The notes below the pieces were generated by a model. That model was given only the letters and a program-made list of their open reading frames with translations. It was not told the DNA's origin and did not search any database. Shown piece after piece: positions 52,956-62,702 of a stretch of 64,000 nucleotides of DNA. Both the position numbers and the translations under genes were made by a program. The stretch is taken from assembly GCA_030829985.1 (NCBI GenBank), contig JAURNW010000035.1, positions 68,091-132,090 of the forward strand. Direction: 5' to 3'. How positions within the stretch are numbered: position 1 is the first letter of the stretch; each line of letters starts with the position of its first letter. Origin of the DNA: Gammaproteobacteria bacterium (GTDB taxonomy: Bacteria; Pseudomonadota; Gammaproteobacteria; Eutrophobiales; Eutrophobiaceae).

Positions 52956-55664
52956 ATGAATTCCACAATAACTAAAAATAAACTTCCCGAATATCATTTA
53001 TGTTCATTAGATGATTTATTTAAGCAACTGCTTACAACACAAAGTGGTCTGACATCAGACAGCGTAACTCAAAGATTAGAAAAATTTGGAACTAACGAAT
53101 TACGCGTTAAACAAGAAGTTCCGGAAATAGTAAAGTTTTTAAAACAATTCAAAAATTTCTTTGCCTTATTACTTATTGCCGGAAGTGCACTGGCATTTTT
53201 CGCTGAGCAACTGGATCCGGGTGTAGGTAATCTTTATATCGCTATTGCTTTATTTGGTGTGACTGTCTTAAACGCAGTTTTTACATATATTCAGGAACAT
53301 CAAAGCGAAAAGATAATGGAAAGTTTCCGCGATTTGATGCCAAGCATGGTTCGTGTTTTTCGTGATGGTGATGAAGTTGAAATTGATGCTAGCTTGATAG
53401 TACCTGGAGATATTATACATTTAAGCGAAGGCGATCGTGTTCCAGCTGACGGTCGTTTACTAAAAGATAATTTATTTCGTGTTGACCTCAGTAGTTTGAC
53501 CGGAGAAAGTGAAGCTATTCTTCTGGATAGTAATCACCAGCATGAAAACCCGCTTGAGAGCCATAATATGGTGTTTTCCGGTTCTTTGGTAGAGAGTGGT
53601 GATGGTCTAGTGGTTGTTTGTGCAACGGGTATGGAAACCCAGATTGGCAAGATTGTACTCTTGACCAAGGAGACCACGGAAGTTGCAACTCCGATTGGTA
53701 AAGAACTTAAATATTTTATTCGTATAATCAGCGCTATCGCAATTGTGCTCGGTGTTTTATTTTTTATTGTTAGTTTTGCTATAGGCAAAGGCATGATCAG
53801 CAGTTTGATTTTTGCTATAGGCATTATTGTTGCCAATGTGCCTGAAGGATTGCTGCCTACTGTGACATTAGCATTAGCCATGGCCAGTAAACGCATGGCA
53901 CGTAAGAACGCACTAATAAAGAATCTGGAAAGTGTAGAAACGCTGGGTAGTTCAACAGTTATTTGTACTGATAAGACCGGCACTTTGACGCAAAACAAAA
54001 TAAGTGTTCAAACCGTCAGTTTTTCAGATGCAGAATATCAAACTCAGGACATTACCCCGGGTTTACAGAATCTTGAATTGGCATGCCGGATCATGAGTTT
54101 GTGTAATAACGCGAGGTTAACAAAAGATGGTTATTTAGGTGAATCTACGGAAGGCGCTTTATTACTGTTTGCTAATAAACAGCATTCGGATGTGAATTAT
54201 AATGAATACACGCGTGTGACTGAAAAGCCATTCGAGTCATCTACCCGCCATATGATTACAATTAATCATTATCCTGCTTTATCAAATAATCAGGCTTACT
54301 TAAAAGGTGCGCCAGAAGTTGTTTTGTCGATGTGTGACCGATTCATGGATGGAAATATAGAGCGTCAACTCGACGAAACCTCGCGTCAAACTTTGTTAAG
54401 TAAATTTAATAGTCTAGCCGAGCGTGGTGAACGTGGACTGGCTCTCGCTTATCGGAATACGGATGGTGAAGAAATAGTCGAAGATGCTTATATTTTCGTT
54501 GCGATGATTGGCATGCTGGATCCATTTCGACCGGAAGTGCCGGACGCGCTTTCCAAATGTCGAACAGCGGGTATACGCGTTTTTATGATGACCGGTGATT
54601 ATGGTCCTACGGCAGAAACAATTGGCCGACAAATTGGCTTATATACTGGTGATGGTAAGGTGATTCATGGTGATCAACTTGCGAATGTGGATGCTGAAAG
54701 TTTAAGTAAAATACTGGATGAAAGAGAATTAATCTTTGCGCGTATCTCGCCACAACAAAAATTACAAATCGTCAGAGCATTACAAGCTAAAAAAGAGATC
54801 GTCACAGTGACAGGCGATGGTGTTAATGATGCCCCGGCTTTGAAGAATGCTGATATGGGTGTGGCAATGGGAATCATGGGTACCGATGTGGCAAAAGAAG
54901 CAAGCGATATGGTTTTGATGGATGATAATTTTGCAACCATTGTTACTGCTATCGAAGAAGGTCGAACAATTTTTGATAATATAAAGAAATTTATTGCCTA
55001 CATACTAACCAGTAATATACCCGAGATTACGCCTTTCATTGCCTATGTCCTGCTGGATATTCCACTGCCAATAACAGTTGTGCTTATTCTTGCTATAGAT
55101 TTAGGTACTGATCTACTGCCGGCTGTGGGTTTAGGTGCAGAACATCCTGAGACTGATGTCATGTTAAAAAAACCTCGATCTCGTGATGAACGTTTATTAA
55201 CACGAAACCTGCTGTTTATGAGTTACGGAATTATCGGCATGATCCAGGCTGCCGCTGGCTTCTTTAGTTTTTTTGTCATCTTGTATAATGGTGGCTGGGA
55301 GTATGGTCAGGAACTGGCAAGTAACACATTCTTATATCAACAGGCAACTACCGCCTTTTTAGCCTCTGTTGTTATATGTCAGGTTGCAGATGTGCTGATA
55401 TGTCGCACTCGTCGCCAGAGCTTATTTAATGTCGGCTTGTTGAAAAACCATTTGGTACTGCTTGGTATTGCTGCAGAACTTTTATTAGTCGCTTTGATTA
55501 GTTATGCCCCATGGTGCAATGTTCTTTTTAATACGGCACCACTTGAGTATTGGCATTTTCTGCTCAGCGTGCCTTTTGCCTTATTGATTTTCTTTGGTGA
55601 TGAGATGAGAAGATTCTTTGTCAGAAGAGATAATCCTTTTGTTCTGAAATGGCTCACCTGGTAG
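52956..55664 (+). CDS. P-type cation ATPase, Na,K-ATPase-like (P2 type)
   Basis: A 902-residue pump. An N-terminal cation-ATPase domain (HLCSLDDLFKQLLTT) precedes the membrane core. The actuator loop has SLTGESEAI; the phosphorylation site is VICTDKTGTLTQN (about Asp339); the nucleotide domain has KGAPEVVLSMCD; the hinge is MMTGDYGPTAETIGRQIG and VTGDGVNDAPALKNADMGVAMG. Transmembrane helix 4 reads VANVPEGLLPTVTLALA, the P2-type ion-site sequence closest to Na,K-ATPase rather than SERCA. A C-terminal cation-ATPase domain supplies four more helices. Sodium or potassium is therefore the likely cargo, but direction and ion are inference. Confidence 0.92.
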   Translation: MNSTITKNKLPEYHLCSLDDLFKQLLTTQSGLTSDSVTQRLEKFGTNELRVKQEVPEIVKFLKQFKNFFALLLIAGSALAFFAEQLDPGVGNLYIAIALFGVTVLNAVFTYIQEHQSEKIMESFRDLMPSMVRVFRDGDEVEIDASLIVPGDIIHLSEGDRVPADGRLLKDNLFRVDLSSLTGESEAILLDSNHQHENPLESHNMVFSGSLVESGDGLVVVCATGMETQIGKIVLLTKETTEVATPIGKELKYFIRIISAIAIVLGVLFFIVSFAIGKGMISSLIFAIGIIVANVPEGLLPTVTLALAMASKRMARKNALIKNLESVETLGSSTVICTDKTGTLTQNKISVQTVSFSDAEYQTQDITPGLQNLELACRIMSLCNNARLTKDGYLGESTEGALLLFANKQHSDVNYNEYTRVTEKPFESSTRHMITINHYPALSNNQAYLKGAPEVVLSMCDRFMDGNIERQLDETSRQTLLSKFNSLAERGERGLALAYRNTDGEEIVEDAYIFVAMIGMLDPFRPEVPDALSKCRTAGIRVFMMTGDYGPTAETIGRQIGLYTGDGKVIHGDQLANVDAESLSKILDERELIFARISPQQKLQIVRALQAKKEIVTVTGDGVNDAPALKNADMGVAMGIMGTDVAKEASDMVLMDDNFATIVTAIEEGRTIFDNIKKFIAYILTSNIPEITPFIAYVLLDIPLPITVVLILAIDLGTDLLPAVGLGAEHPETDVMLKKPRSRDERLLTRNLLFMSYGIIGMIQAAAGFFSFFVILYNGGWEYGQELASNTFLYQQATTAFLASVVICQVADVLICRTRRQSLFNVGLLKNHLVLLGIAAELLLVALISYAPWCNVLFNTAPLEYWHFLLSVPFALLIFFGDEMRRFFVRRDNPFVLKWLTW

Positions 55665-55666
55665 TT

Positions 55667-56572
55667 TTATCTTTCAATTAATTGCAAATTACTCGAACTG
55701 CTATTTTCCATATTATTGTTTTCGTGCAACAGTAATCTTCCAGCATCATCACTACCCAAATGATATTGAATACCAAGATCTTTGCGGCCAAGAACCAGGT
55801 GAGGTTCAGTTGAAACAATTACAAATACAATGAAATTATCATTCGTGGACGTCACTATTATGTGTGATTCAGTTTCAGGCTGGGTATACATGCCTACCGA
55901 TATCGCATTTACATTTTCCCAGTTAAAAATAATATTTTTTAATTGATCCGGTTTAATATCTATTAATGAATCTGTCTTCCATTGAGTATCTTGTTTCTCG
56001 ATTTTATTGTCGGGGAACTCAATAACTTTTATATCAAAGCCAACTGGCAATATTTTTGTGTCGGTAAAAAATGTGGCATTGGTAGTGAGTTGTTGATACA
56101 GAAAATCGTTTGTTAAATGAATTTTTTTATCAAACAAGACATAACGACGTTGATCAATTGCATCAGTGTTGCCAAATTCAAAAATGTGTTCACCGAGTTT
56201 TAACGTAATGAATGGATCGGCAAGGTCAAATCGTGCCAAATCTACATCATCTGATTTTAATTGGCCATGTGATTCGGTTTTCAATAATTGTAACATCGCG
56301 TCGATACGTGCACTATTTGCCAGAAATTTTTGCGGCGCACTCATATACCAGACGTCGCCTTCTTTATTAAAGATAAAGTTGTTCAAACCTTTTCTTAATA
56401 CTTCTATGTGTACTATTTCTTCAGGTTTGACGTTTGATAATAAAGGTAGTGGTTGTTCAGTATTATCTTCAGAAATAAAAAAACTGGCAGATAGAATTAT
56501 AATAAAAACTAATAAGCCGACATTAACCCAGATACGTTTATCCACGTTATTGTTTTTTTCTGCGTAAACCAA
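55667..56572 (-). CDS. DUF4340 domain protein (Gld-type operon)
   Basis: A 301-residue protein with one N-terminal membrane helix (IWVNVGLLVFIIILSASFFI) and an extracytoplasmic domain with LPLLSNVKPEEIVHIEVLRKG and DVWYMSAPQKFLANSARIDAML, which are DUF4340 features. The start is uncertain: TTG at 56572 overlaps the upstream gene by 26 bp, or GTG at 56545 gives a protein 9 residues shorter. It is the last gene of a four-gene ABC operon (ATPase, permease, GldG-like, DUF4340) that recurs in many bacteria. It converges on the P-type ATPase, 2 bp apart. Function unknown. Confidence 0.78.
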   Translation of the reverse strand: MVYAEKNNNVDKRIWVNVGLLVFIIILSASFFISEDNTEQPLPLLSNVKPEEIVHIEVLRKGLNNFIFNKEGDVWYMSAPQKFLANSARIDAMLQLLKTESHGQLKSDDVDLARFDLADPFITLKLGEHIFEFGNTDAIDQRRYVLFDKKIHLTNDFLYQQLTTNATFFTDTKILPVGFDIKVIEFPDNKIEKQDTQWKTDSLIDIKPDQLKNIIFNWENVNAISVGMYTQPETESHIIVTSTNDNFIVFVIVSTEPHLVLGRKDLGIQYHLGSDDAGRLLLHENNNMENSSSSNLQLIER

Positions 56573-57920
56573 TCGTAATACTGATGACGATTAATACTGC
56601 TGGCAAGATAAATAAAAAGCCTATGCCAATAACACCTAACGCCGTTGATGAAATATTCAGCTGAGTATCTTTTGCCACTTTGGGCGGGATAGCAATAAAT
56701 TCATCATCACTACTCAACCAGTTTATCAGGCGTGTGCCGAGTTCATTATTACCACTGTTAGCAAGATAAGTGTTTGACAAGAAATCACCATCACCCATAA
56801 CAACAATACGTTGTTGTTTAGTGACGAGTTCATCGCCTTGTTCTGCGTCAATCTCACGTTCCAGGCTAATGCCAATTGTTAACGGTCCAAGGGTGTCACT
56901 ATCTTTATTAAATTCAACCTCACCTTCCAGTTTCGCTGTCTCACTCCATGTGTGATCGCCAGTGCCTAATATAGGATTGGCATTCCATTTGTCTGATGCG
57001 AGTATTTCTATAGCGCCGGTCATCGGAAACAACGTTGTATATTCAAAACCTTCTGTAATCGGGTGAGGGGAATACAAGGTTTTGGTTACTAGTGAAATAG
57101 TAGGATCATTAATACCAATTAATTGACCGGCATAATCAATAATCGCACCCTTATAAAATCTCAAGGAAAGTAATTCTTGCAGGGCATCCAGCTTATATAA
57201 TGGCCCTGGTTCATGTAGCCACAATAAATTACCACCACGATTGATATAAGAAAGGATCAGATCCAGTTCTCCTGGAAGATAGTCAATGCGTGGACTGGCA
57301 ATAACCAGAATGCTTGTATTGTCAGGGATAGCCTGTGTCTCACCAAGATTGATGGGCTGTACCCGATAACCCTGATTGAATAATTGTTTTACCCACTCGC
57401 CCATATCATGATTGGCATCACCCAACGCATTGCGTTCGCCATGACCTTCAACAAATGCAACCCAGCGTTCCTGATTACGGGCCAGTCGTTGTAAGGCGTT
57501 TGTAAAAACCTGTTCTTTGTCAGATTTTACATGTTCACTTCGATCCTGATAGCGAACAATAATTTCACCATCAACACTAATACCAAGATTACGTACTTCA
57601 TCCGGTACTGCATCCGGGTTAACAAAGCGCAATACTATGTCTGGTTTATGCCGTTGATATTTTGCTATGAATTTTCTAACGGCATCACGTAACAATGCAT
57701 TTTCTCGCGCATATGATGTGATTTCTATCTTGTCGGGCATGCGCGCCAGTAGATCCCGACTGGTTTGAGACAGTGTGTGTCGGCCGGTTTCAGTCCAGTC
57801 ATATTCTACGGAATACTTATGGCTTAGCCAGGCAAGCAAGCCGGCACTTATGCTCAAAAGACAAAGCATAATGATGCTATTTAAACGGTTTTGTAAGCGT
57901 GTCTTTTTGGTCATGAACAT
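56547..57920 (-). CDS. GldG-like ABC-associated substrate-binding membrane protein
   Basis: A 457-residue protein with membrane helices at both ends (NRLNSIIMLCLLSISAGLLAWLS and ALGVIGIGFLFILPAVLIVISITIGL). Between them is a periplasmic domain with SVEYDWTETGRHTLSQTSRDLL, VDGEIIVRYQDRSEHV, FVEGHGERNALG and LDLILSYINRGGNLLWLHEPG, the GldG/ABC_transp_aux pattern. In Bacteroidetes GldA-GldF-GldG are linked to gliding, but the same set in proteobacteria has no proven role. It lies 6 bp after the permease. Confidence 0.82.
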   Translation of the reverse strand: MFMTKKTRLQNRLNSIIMLCLLSISAGLLAWLSHKYSVEYDWTETGRHTLSQTSRDLLARMPDKIEITSYARENALLRDAVRKFIAKYQRHKPDIVLRFVNPDAVPDEVRNLGISVDGEIIVRYQDRSEHVKSDKEQVFTNALQRLARNQERWVAFVEGHGERNALGDANHDMGEWVKQLFNQGYRVQPINLGETQAIPDNTSILVIASPRIDYLPGELDLILSYINRGGNLLWLHEPGPLYKLDALQELLSLRFYKGAIIDYAGQLIGINDPTISLVTKTLYSPHPITEGFEYTTLFPMTGAIEILASDKWNANPILGTGDHTWSETAKLEGEVEFNKDSDTLGPLTIGISLEREIDAEQGDELVTKQQRIVVMGDGDFLSNTYLANSGNNELGTRLINWLSSDDEFIAIPPKVAKDTQLNISSTALGVIGIGFLFILPAVLIVISITIGLRRKKQ

Positions 57921-57926
57921 TTTAAA

Positions 57927-58673
57927 TCAACCATAAGTTCGTTCAGCATCAAGTCGCCAGATACTTAAGATTATGAAAAAGACAGAGACAATAATATAAA
58001 ACAATACATCCGTTGAATTGAATACACCGGTCAATAAACTGGTGTAGTGTTTGAGCAAGGACAAATAAGAGAATAATGCGGCCATCCCTTCCGATGCATT
58101 AGTGCCGGCGATGTTTATTATCCACAATAAAAACAGAACGCCAAAAGTACTAATTGCAGCAATCGCCGGTGAGCTGGTTAATGATGAAATAAATAAGCCA
58201 ATGGAAGCGAACGCAGACATCAATAAAAATACACCAATCAGGCCTGAAGCGATTTGACCCAGATCCAGTTCTGTGCCGAACATTAGTGAGGCCGGCATCA
58301 GGCTAATCATGAGTAGCATCAGGCAATAAAATACAGTTATCCCCATATATTTACCAAGCACCAGTTCAGTGATGCTGATAGGCGAAGAGACTAACAGCTT
58401 GATGGTACCTAAGCGGCGTTCTTCAGTGATTAAACGCATTGTTAATAATGGCGATACCAATAACATCACCACTCCGGAAATCTGATACATGCCGGAGACA
58501 ACGACATCGGTTAAACCGGAAGCAGCAGACGAGGGTTGCATGTATTGCGATAACAATAAATAGAAGAAGATGGCTATCAGGAATTGAACTACTGCGAGAA
58601 TCAACCAGGCCAGGGGCGATTTAAATAAGCGTCTTAGTTCATTGGCAGCAATCAAATTTATATTATTAATCAT
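57927..58673 (-). CDS. ABC transporter permease (GldF/ABC-2 type)
   Basis: A 248-residue permease with six membrane segments (for example WLILAVVQFLIAIFFYLLL, VVMLLVSPLLTMRLITEERRLGTIKLL, AAISTFGVLFLLWIINIAG). LITEERRLGTIKLLVSSPIS is the conserved ABC-2 cytoplasmic loop that contacts the ATPase. Its ATG overlaps the stop of the ATPase gene by 4 bp. Substrate unknown. Confidence 0.87.
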   Translation of the reverse strand: MINNINLIAANELRRLFKSPLAWLILAVVQFLIAIFFYLLLSQYMQPSSAASGLTDVVVSGMYQISGVVMLLVSPLLTMRLITEERRLGTIKLLVSSPISITELVLGKYMGITVFYCLMLLMISLMPASLMFGTELDLGQIASGLIGVFLLMSAFASIGLFISSLTSSPAIAAISTFGVLFLLWIINIAGTNASEGMAALFSYLSLLKHYTSLLTGVFNSTDVLFYIIVSVFFIILSIWRLDAERTYG

Positions 58674-59632
58674 GACCTGGTCTCATTTTCTACTAGCAGA
58701 TTATGATCGCTGTGTGTCAAACGCATAAATACAGATTCAAGCGATGTGTCTCCAGGGTTGAGTTTGTACAAACCCCATTTGTCACTTACCGCTTTATTAA
58801 CGATCGCATCAATTGCATTTGATTCGGGGTTAAGATTAATGCGTAGTGAATCCTCGCTGATGCTTTCTACCGAGGTGACACCTTCTATGCTGAGTAATGC
58901 TTCCAACGCGGGTGGCGTGCGTAAACTGATTTCAATGCTGTCAGGTTTGCCAGCATTGTTTTCCAATTGATCCAGAGGCTGGTCTAAAACAATGTTGCCT
59001 TGATTGATGATCAAAACGCGATCACACAAACTCTGAACTTCCGAGAGAATGTGAGTTGACAAGATCACACTGTGGTCTTCCCCAAGCTCTCGCATTAATT
59101 CTCTTATTTCACGGATCTGAATTGGGTCAAGCCCCGAAGTTGGCTCATCAAGAATGATCACCGAAGGGGAGTGAATAATGGCTTGAGCAATGCCGACACG
59201 CTGTTTATACCCCTTGGATAAGTTTTGTATTAAACGTGGGCCTGAAGTTTCGAGTCCGCAACGTTGTTTAGTGGCACTAATTGCTTCTTTGAGCATTTCC
59301 TTTTTTATGCCCCGCAATTTGGCGGCGTACGTTAAATACTCATCAATAGTCAGATCGTTATAGAGCGGTGGTTGTTCCGGTAAAAAGCCAATATGCTGTT
59401 TTGCCAGACGTGGTGTTTCATGAATGTCGTGCCCTGCAATATTAACGGAACCATGATTTGCAGCGAGCACACCACAGATAATTTGCATGGTAGTTGATTT
59501 GCCAGCGCCGTTCGGCCCTGAAAAGCCAAGGATTTCGCCGCGATGGACATTGAAGCTGACATTTTCTATGGCGCGTTGTTGACCATAAAAACGTGAAAGT
59601 TCTTGAACTGATATAAGTATTTCACTCTCCAT
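58670..59632 (-). CDS. ABC transporter ATP-binding protein (GldA-like)
   Basis: A 320-residue ATPase. Walker A is GPNGAGKSTTMQIICG, the Q-loop is GFLPEQPPLYND, the signature is LSKGYKQRVGIAQAIIH, Walker B is VIILDEPTSGLDP, and the switch His is in LSTHILSEVQ. A C-terminal ~80-residue domain (GVTSVESISEDSLRINLNP) is typical of ABC-2 exporters. It is the first gene of the four-gene Gld-type operon and drives the permease. Confidence 0.93.
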   Translation of the reverse strand: MESEILISVQELSRFYGQQRAIENVSFNVHRGEILGFSGPNGAGKSTTMQIICGVLAANHGSVNIAGHDIHETPRLAKQHIGFLPEQPPLYNDLTIDEYLTYAAKLRGIKKEMLKEAISATKQRCGLETSGPRLIQNLSKGYKQRVGIAQAIIHSPSVIILDEPTSGLDPIQIREIRELMRELGEDHSVILSTHILSEVQSLCDRVLIINQGNIVLDQPLDQLENNAGKPDSIEISLRTPPALEALLSIEGVTSVESISEDSLRINLNPESNAIDAIVNKAVSDKWGLYKLNPGDTSLESVFMRLTHSDHNLLVENETRS

Positions 59633-59733
59633 TGCGGAGCTATTATTCTTATAACGCGATAAGTTGCAAGTACCTTGTAGATATTCGTTTGAGAGCTCCC
59701 GTACAAACGAAATACATTACGTCCATGTAAAAA

Positions 59734-59759
59734 AAAACCCGCGTTAAGCGGGTTTTTTT
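59734..59759. terminator. Rho-independent terminator after rpmG (bidirectional)
   Basis: AACCCGC-GTTAA-GCGGGTT (59736-59754) with an A tract on the left and a T tract on the right, so it works on both strands. On the minus strand it ends the rpmB-rpmG transcript, directly after the rpmG stop. Confidence 0.93.
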
Positions 59760-59761
59760 AT

Positions 59762-59917
59762 TTATTTAATCTTGGCTTCTTTATAAATGACGTGTTTACG
59801 GACGACCGGGTCATATTTTTTTATTTCCATTTTATCCGGCATGGTGCGTTTGTTTTTGGTCGTAGTGTAAAAATGACCAGTTTCTGCTGATGAGACGAGT
59901 TTGATTTTATCGCGCAT
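59762..59917 (-). CDS. rpmG: 50S ribosomal protein L33
   Basis: A 51-residue [23 protein letters not shown], continuing [20 protein letters not shown] and ending [11 protein letters not shown]. This is the complete L33 family sequence (KIxLxSSAxTGHFYTTxKNKR, KKYDPxVRKHVxYKEAKIK). It lacks the CxxC zinc pair found in some L33 versions, so it is the zinc-free (C-minus) form. It lies 11 bp downstream of rpmB and is followed by a strong terminator. Confidence 0.97.
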   Translation of the reverse strand: MRDKIKLVSSAETGHFYTTTKNKRTMPDKMEIKKYDPVVRKHVIYKEAKIK

Positions 59918-59928
59918 AATATTTTACC

Positions 59929-60165
59929 TCAGGCCGTTTTTTTACGGGCTTTAATGTCCGCAAGGACATCTTCGATGCCTTTTTTGTCAATAATGCGTAA
60001 GCCTTTTTTGCTGACGCGTAATCTTACCCAACGACTCTCGCTTTCTATCCAGAATCGTCGTGACTGCAGATTAGGCAGAAAACGGCGTTTTGTTTTGTTA
60101 TTGGCATGGGATACATTATTCCCAACCATCGGGGCTTTCCCCGTTACTTCGCATACTCGTGACAT
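59929..60165 (-). CDS. rpmB: 50S ribosomal protein L28
   Basis: A 78-residue ribosomal protein with [40 protein letters not shown] and [21 protein letters not shown], the normal bacterial L28 sequence and length. It has only one Cys in the N-terminal segment, so it is also a zinc-free type. It is the first gene of the rpmB-rpmG operon. Confidence 0.98.
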   Translation of the reverse strand: MSRVCEVTGKAPMVGNNVSHANNKTKRRFLPNLQSRRFWIESESRWVRLRVSKKGLRIIDKKGIEDVLADIKARKKTA

Positions 60166-60262
60166 GGTTATTCTCGTCGTTCACAATAAAAAAGAGCGCG
60201 GATTGTACATGTATTAAGTCCCGGATCCAAGCCTTTGCGTAATTGCTTATTAGTATATTAGT

Positions 60263-60937
60263 TTATAATAATCCACGTTCCGCGAATGAGGTGGCAGCGC
60301 TATTGCCAATTATCAGGTGATCCAGTACCCGAACATCAACCAATTTTAGTGCTTTTCTCAATTCCTGAGTCAAATTAATGTCCGATTGACTAGGCTCTGC
60401 AATGCCAGAAGGGTGATTATGAGAGAAAATTACCGCCGCAGCATTGTATTTCAAGGCGGCACGGACTACCTCTCGGGCATGAACCTGAGCGCTATCTATG
60501 GTCCCTCGAAATAGTTCGTCAAAACTGATCAATCGATGACGATTATCAAGATATAGGCAGGCAAAAACCTCATAAGGGTAGGCGCGAAGCTTCAATGTCA
60601 GAAAATCACGGGTTTGTTCCGGGCTGGTAAAGGCATCACCTGCCTCTAATTCTGACTGTAAATATCGGCGCCCAAGCTCTATGGCGGCTTTAACCTGTAC
60701 GTATTTGACTGTGCCCAGACCTTTAGTCATGCAAAATTCCTGTTGGCTGGCATCAATCAATTGGCGCAAGCCCTGAAATTTGTCTAATAATTCTCTGGCC
60801 AGATCCAGAGCGGATAGCCCTTCACGACCAGTACGGAGAAAAATGGCCAGTATTTCAGCATCTGACAGGGCGGCAGGCCCTTTTGTTAGCAGTTTTTCTC
60901 TTGGTCTTTCGTTGATTGGCCAGCTTGAAATCGGCAT
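60263..60937 (-). CDS. radC: RadC/MPN-domain protein
   Basis: A 224-residue protein. The ATG at 60937 follows GGAGTG; seven further in-frame codons upstream lack support. An N-terminal helix-hairpin-helix-like part has [27 protein letters not shown] and [22 protein letters not shown]. The MPN/JAMM domain has [15 protein letters not shown] and the metal motif [17 protein letters not shown] (HxHPSG...D). Despite the name, a DNA-repair role is not established. It keeps the conserved place between rpmB and coaBC. Confidence 0.93.
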   Translation of the reverse strand: MPISSWPINERPREKLLTKGPAALSDAEILAIFLRTGREGLSALDLARELLDKFQGLRQLIDASQQEFCMTKGLGTVKYVQVKAAIELGRRYLQSELEAGDAFTSPEQTRDFLTLKLRAYPYEVFACLYLDNRHRLISFDELFRGTIDSAQVHAREVVRAALKYNAAAVIFSHNHPSGIAEPSQSDINLTQELRKALKLVDVRVLDHLIIGNSAATSFAERGLL

Positions 60938-61033
60938 CGTAACACTCCTTGTTATCAATGGGACTAAATGTATGTAAGTACATGCTCATTCTGTGCGCGA
61001 CTTGCAACAATAATAAGGTAAAATCACGAATAT

Positions 61034-62248
61034 ATGTACAGATTAACTGGAAAAAGAATTTTACTGGGTGTCACTGGCGGCATTGCGGCCTACAAGTCTG
61101 CGACGCTAATACGTTTGTTGCGTCAGCATGGTGCTGATGTGCGTGTCGTTATGACGCGCAATGCTTGTGAATTTATTACCCCTTTGACTTTACAAGCCCT
61201 GTCAGCACAGCCAGTTCATACCGACTTACTGGATTTAGAAACAGAGTCGGCAATGGGTCATATCGAACTGGCAAGGTGGGCGGATCTGGTTTTAGTTGCG
61301 CCTGCCAGTGCAAATTTTGTCGCCAGGCACGTTAATGGTTTTGCTGAGGATTTGCTTAGCACCTTATGCCTTGCTACCTCTGCCCCTGTCATGCTTGCGC
61401 CGGCGATGAATCAGCAAATGTGGCTTAACTCGGCCACACAAGAGAATTTTGAAAAAATAAAAGCCAGAGGTATCACTATTCTGGGTCCGGCATCGGGCGA
61501 CCAGGCTTGTGGTGAAAATGGTCCTGGTCGAATGCTCGAACCGGAAGATATTGTGCCATTTGTAGCAGATTCATTTGTAACCAATGTTTTAAGCGGATCG
61601 CGATTGTTAGTTACGGCAGGTCCAACCAGAGAGGCGATTGATCCAGTGCGCTATATCAGTAATCGTAGTTCCGGTCGTATGGGTTATGCTGTAGCAATGG
61701 CTGCTATAGAAGCCGGTGCAGAGGTTTCTCTTGTGTCTGGCCCCGTTAACATTACAGCTCCGGATCGTGCGAACCTGGTTAATGTAACGACAGCTATGGA
61801 AATGTATGATGCCGTCATGCAAAAAATCCGTGATACGGATATTTTTATCTCGGCAGCCGCAGTAGCGGATTACAGTGTTGAGTCCATTGCAGCACAAAAA
61901 ATAAAAAAATCCGATGATTCATTTCAGCTAATGCTGAAAAAAAACCCGGATATTCTGGCCGAAGTAGCTGCCTTGCACAGCCCACCATTCACTGTAGGTT
62001 TTGCGGCAGAGACTGAAAATCTTGCGGTCAATGCGCAGTCTAAATTGAGATCTAAAAAACTCGATATGATCGCGGCTAATCAGGTTGGCGAAGCACTTGG
62101 TTTTGATTCAGAGACAAATGCTTTAACCGTATTTTGGGGTGCTGAACAAAAACAATTGGAACGTGCTTCTAAAAACACCTTGGCGAAAACACTGATAAAA
62201 TTAATTGCCGATCAATATAATGAAAAAAATTCTAATAAAACTCATTGA
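61034..62248 (+). CDS. coaBC: Bifunctional phosphopantothenoylcysteine decarboxylase/synthetase
   Basis: A 404-residue fusion. The CoaC half (about residues 1-190) is an FMN decarboxylase with [20 protein letters not shown], the catalytic His in [21 protein letters not shown] and the CGENGPGRM flap with the active Cys. The CoaB half (about 190-404) has [20 protein letters not shown], then [11 protein letters not shown], and [12 protein letters not shown]. It joins cysteine to 4'-phosphopantothenate and decarboxylates the product, feeding CoaD. Its 3' end overlaps dut by 29 bp. Confidence 0.97.
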   Translation: MYRLTGKRILLGVTGGIAAYKSATLIRLLRQHGADVRVVMTRNACEFITPLTLQALSAQPVHTDLLDLETESAMGHIELARWADLVLVAPASANFVARHVNGFAEDLLSTLCLATSAPVMLAPAMNQQMWLNSATQENFEKIKARGITILGPASGDQACGENGPGRMLEPEDIVPFVADSFVTNVLSGSRLLVTAGPTREAIDPVRYISNRSSGRMGYAVAMAAIEAGAEVSLVSGPVNITAPDRANLVNVTTAMEMYDAVMQKIRDTDIFISAAAVADYSVESIAAQKIKKSDDSFQLMLKKNPDILAEVAALHSPPFTVGFAAETENLAVNAQSKLRSKKLDMIAANQVGEALGFDSETNALTVFWGAEQKQLERASKNTLAKTLIKLIADQYNEKNSNKTH

Positions 62249-62702
62249 TAAACGTTTGGGTAATGAATTTCCATTGCCGGAATATGCGACAGAAGGTTCG
62301 GCTGGACTCGATCTTTGTGCTTGCCTGGATACATCATTGGAAATAATGCCTGGTGATACTGTATTAATACCTGCCGGATTTGCTCTTCACATCGCGGATA
62401 ATGCTTATGCAGCTGTATTATTACCTCGCTCAGGTTTGGGACATAAACATGGTATTGTGTTAGGTAATTTAACCGGGTTGATAGATTCAGATTATCAGGG
62501 AGAGATATTCGTCTCATGCTGGAATAGAAGTAATGCAGCATTTACCATAAACCCCGGCGATCGCATTGCGCAAATGGTGATAGTACCGGTAGTACAAGCT
62601 AAATTTGAATTTGTTGATTCCTTTACAAAGACCATACGAGGTGATGGCGGGTTTGGTCACACAGGCGTGTCACAAGACATAGGAGAAAAGATTAATGGTT
62701 GA
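62220..62702 (+). CDS. dut: Deoxyuridine 5'-triphosphate nucleotidohydrolase
   Basis: A 160-residue trimeric dUTPase that hydrolyses dUTP to dUMP. The start is the ATG at 62220, 29 bp inside coaBC. The five motifs are present: [12 protein letters not shown] (1), [15 protein letters not shown] (2), [13 protein letters not shown] (3), [14 protein letters not shown] (4) and [12 protein letters not shown] (5). Length is slightly above typical because of a short C-terminal tail. Its stop overlaps the next ATG. Confidence 0.97.
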   Translation: MKKILIKLIDKRLGNEFPLPEYATEGSAGLDLCACLDTSLEIMPGDTVLIPAGFALHIADNAYAAVLLPRSGLGHKHGIVLGNLTGLIDSDYQGEIFVSCWNRSNAAFTINPGDRIAQMVIVPVVQAKFEFVDSFTKTIRGDGGFGHTGVSQDIGEKING

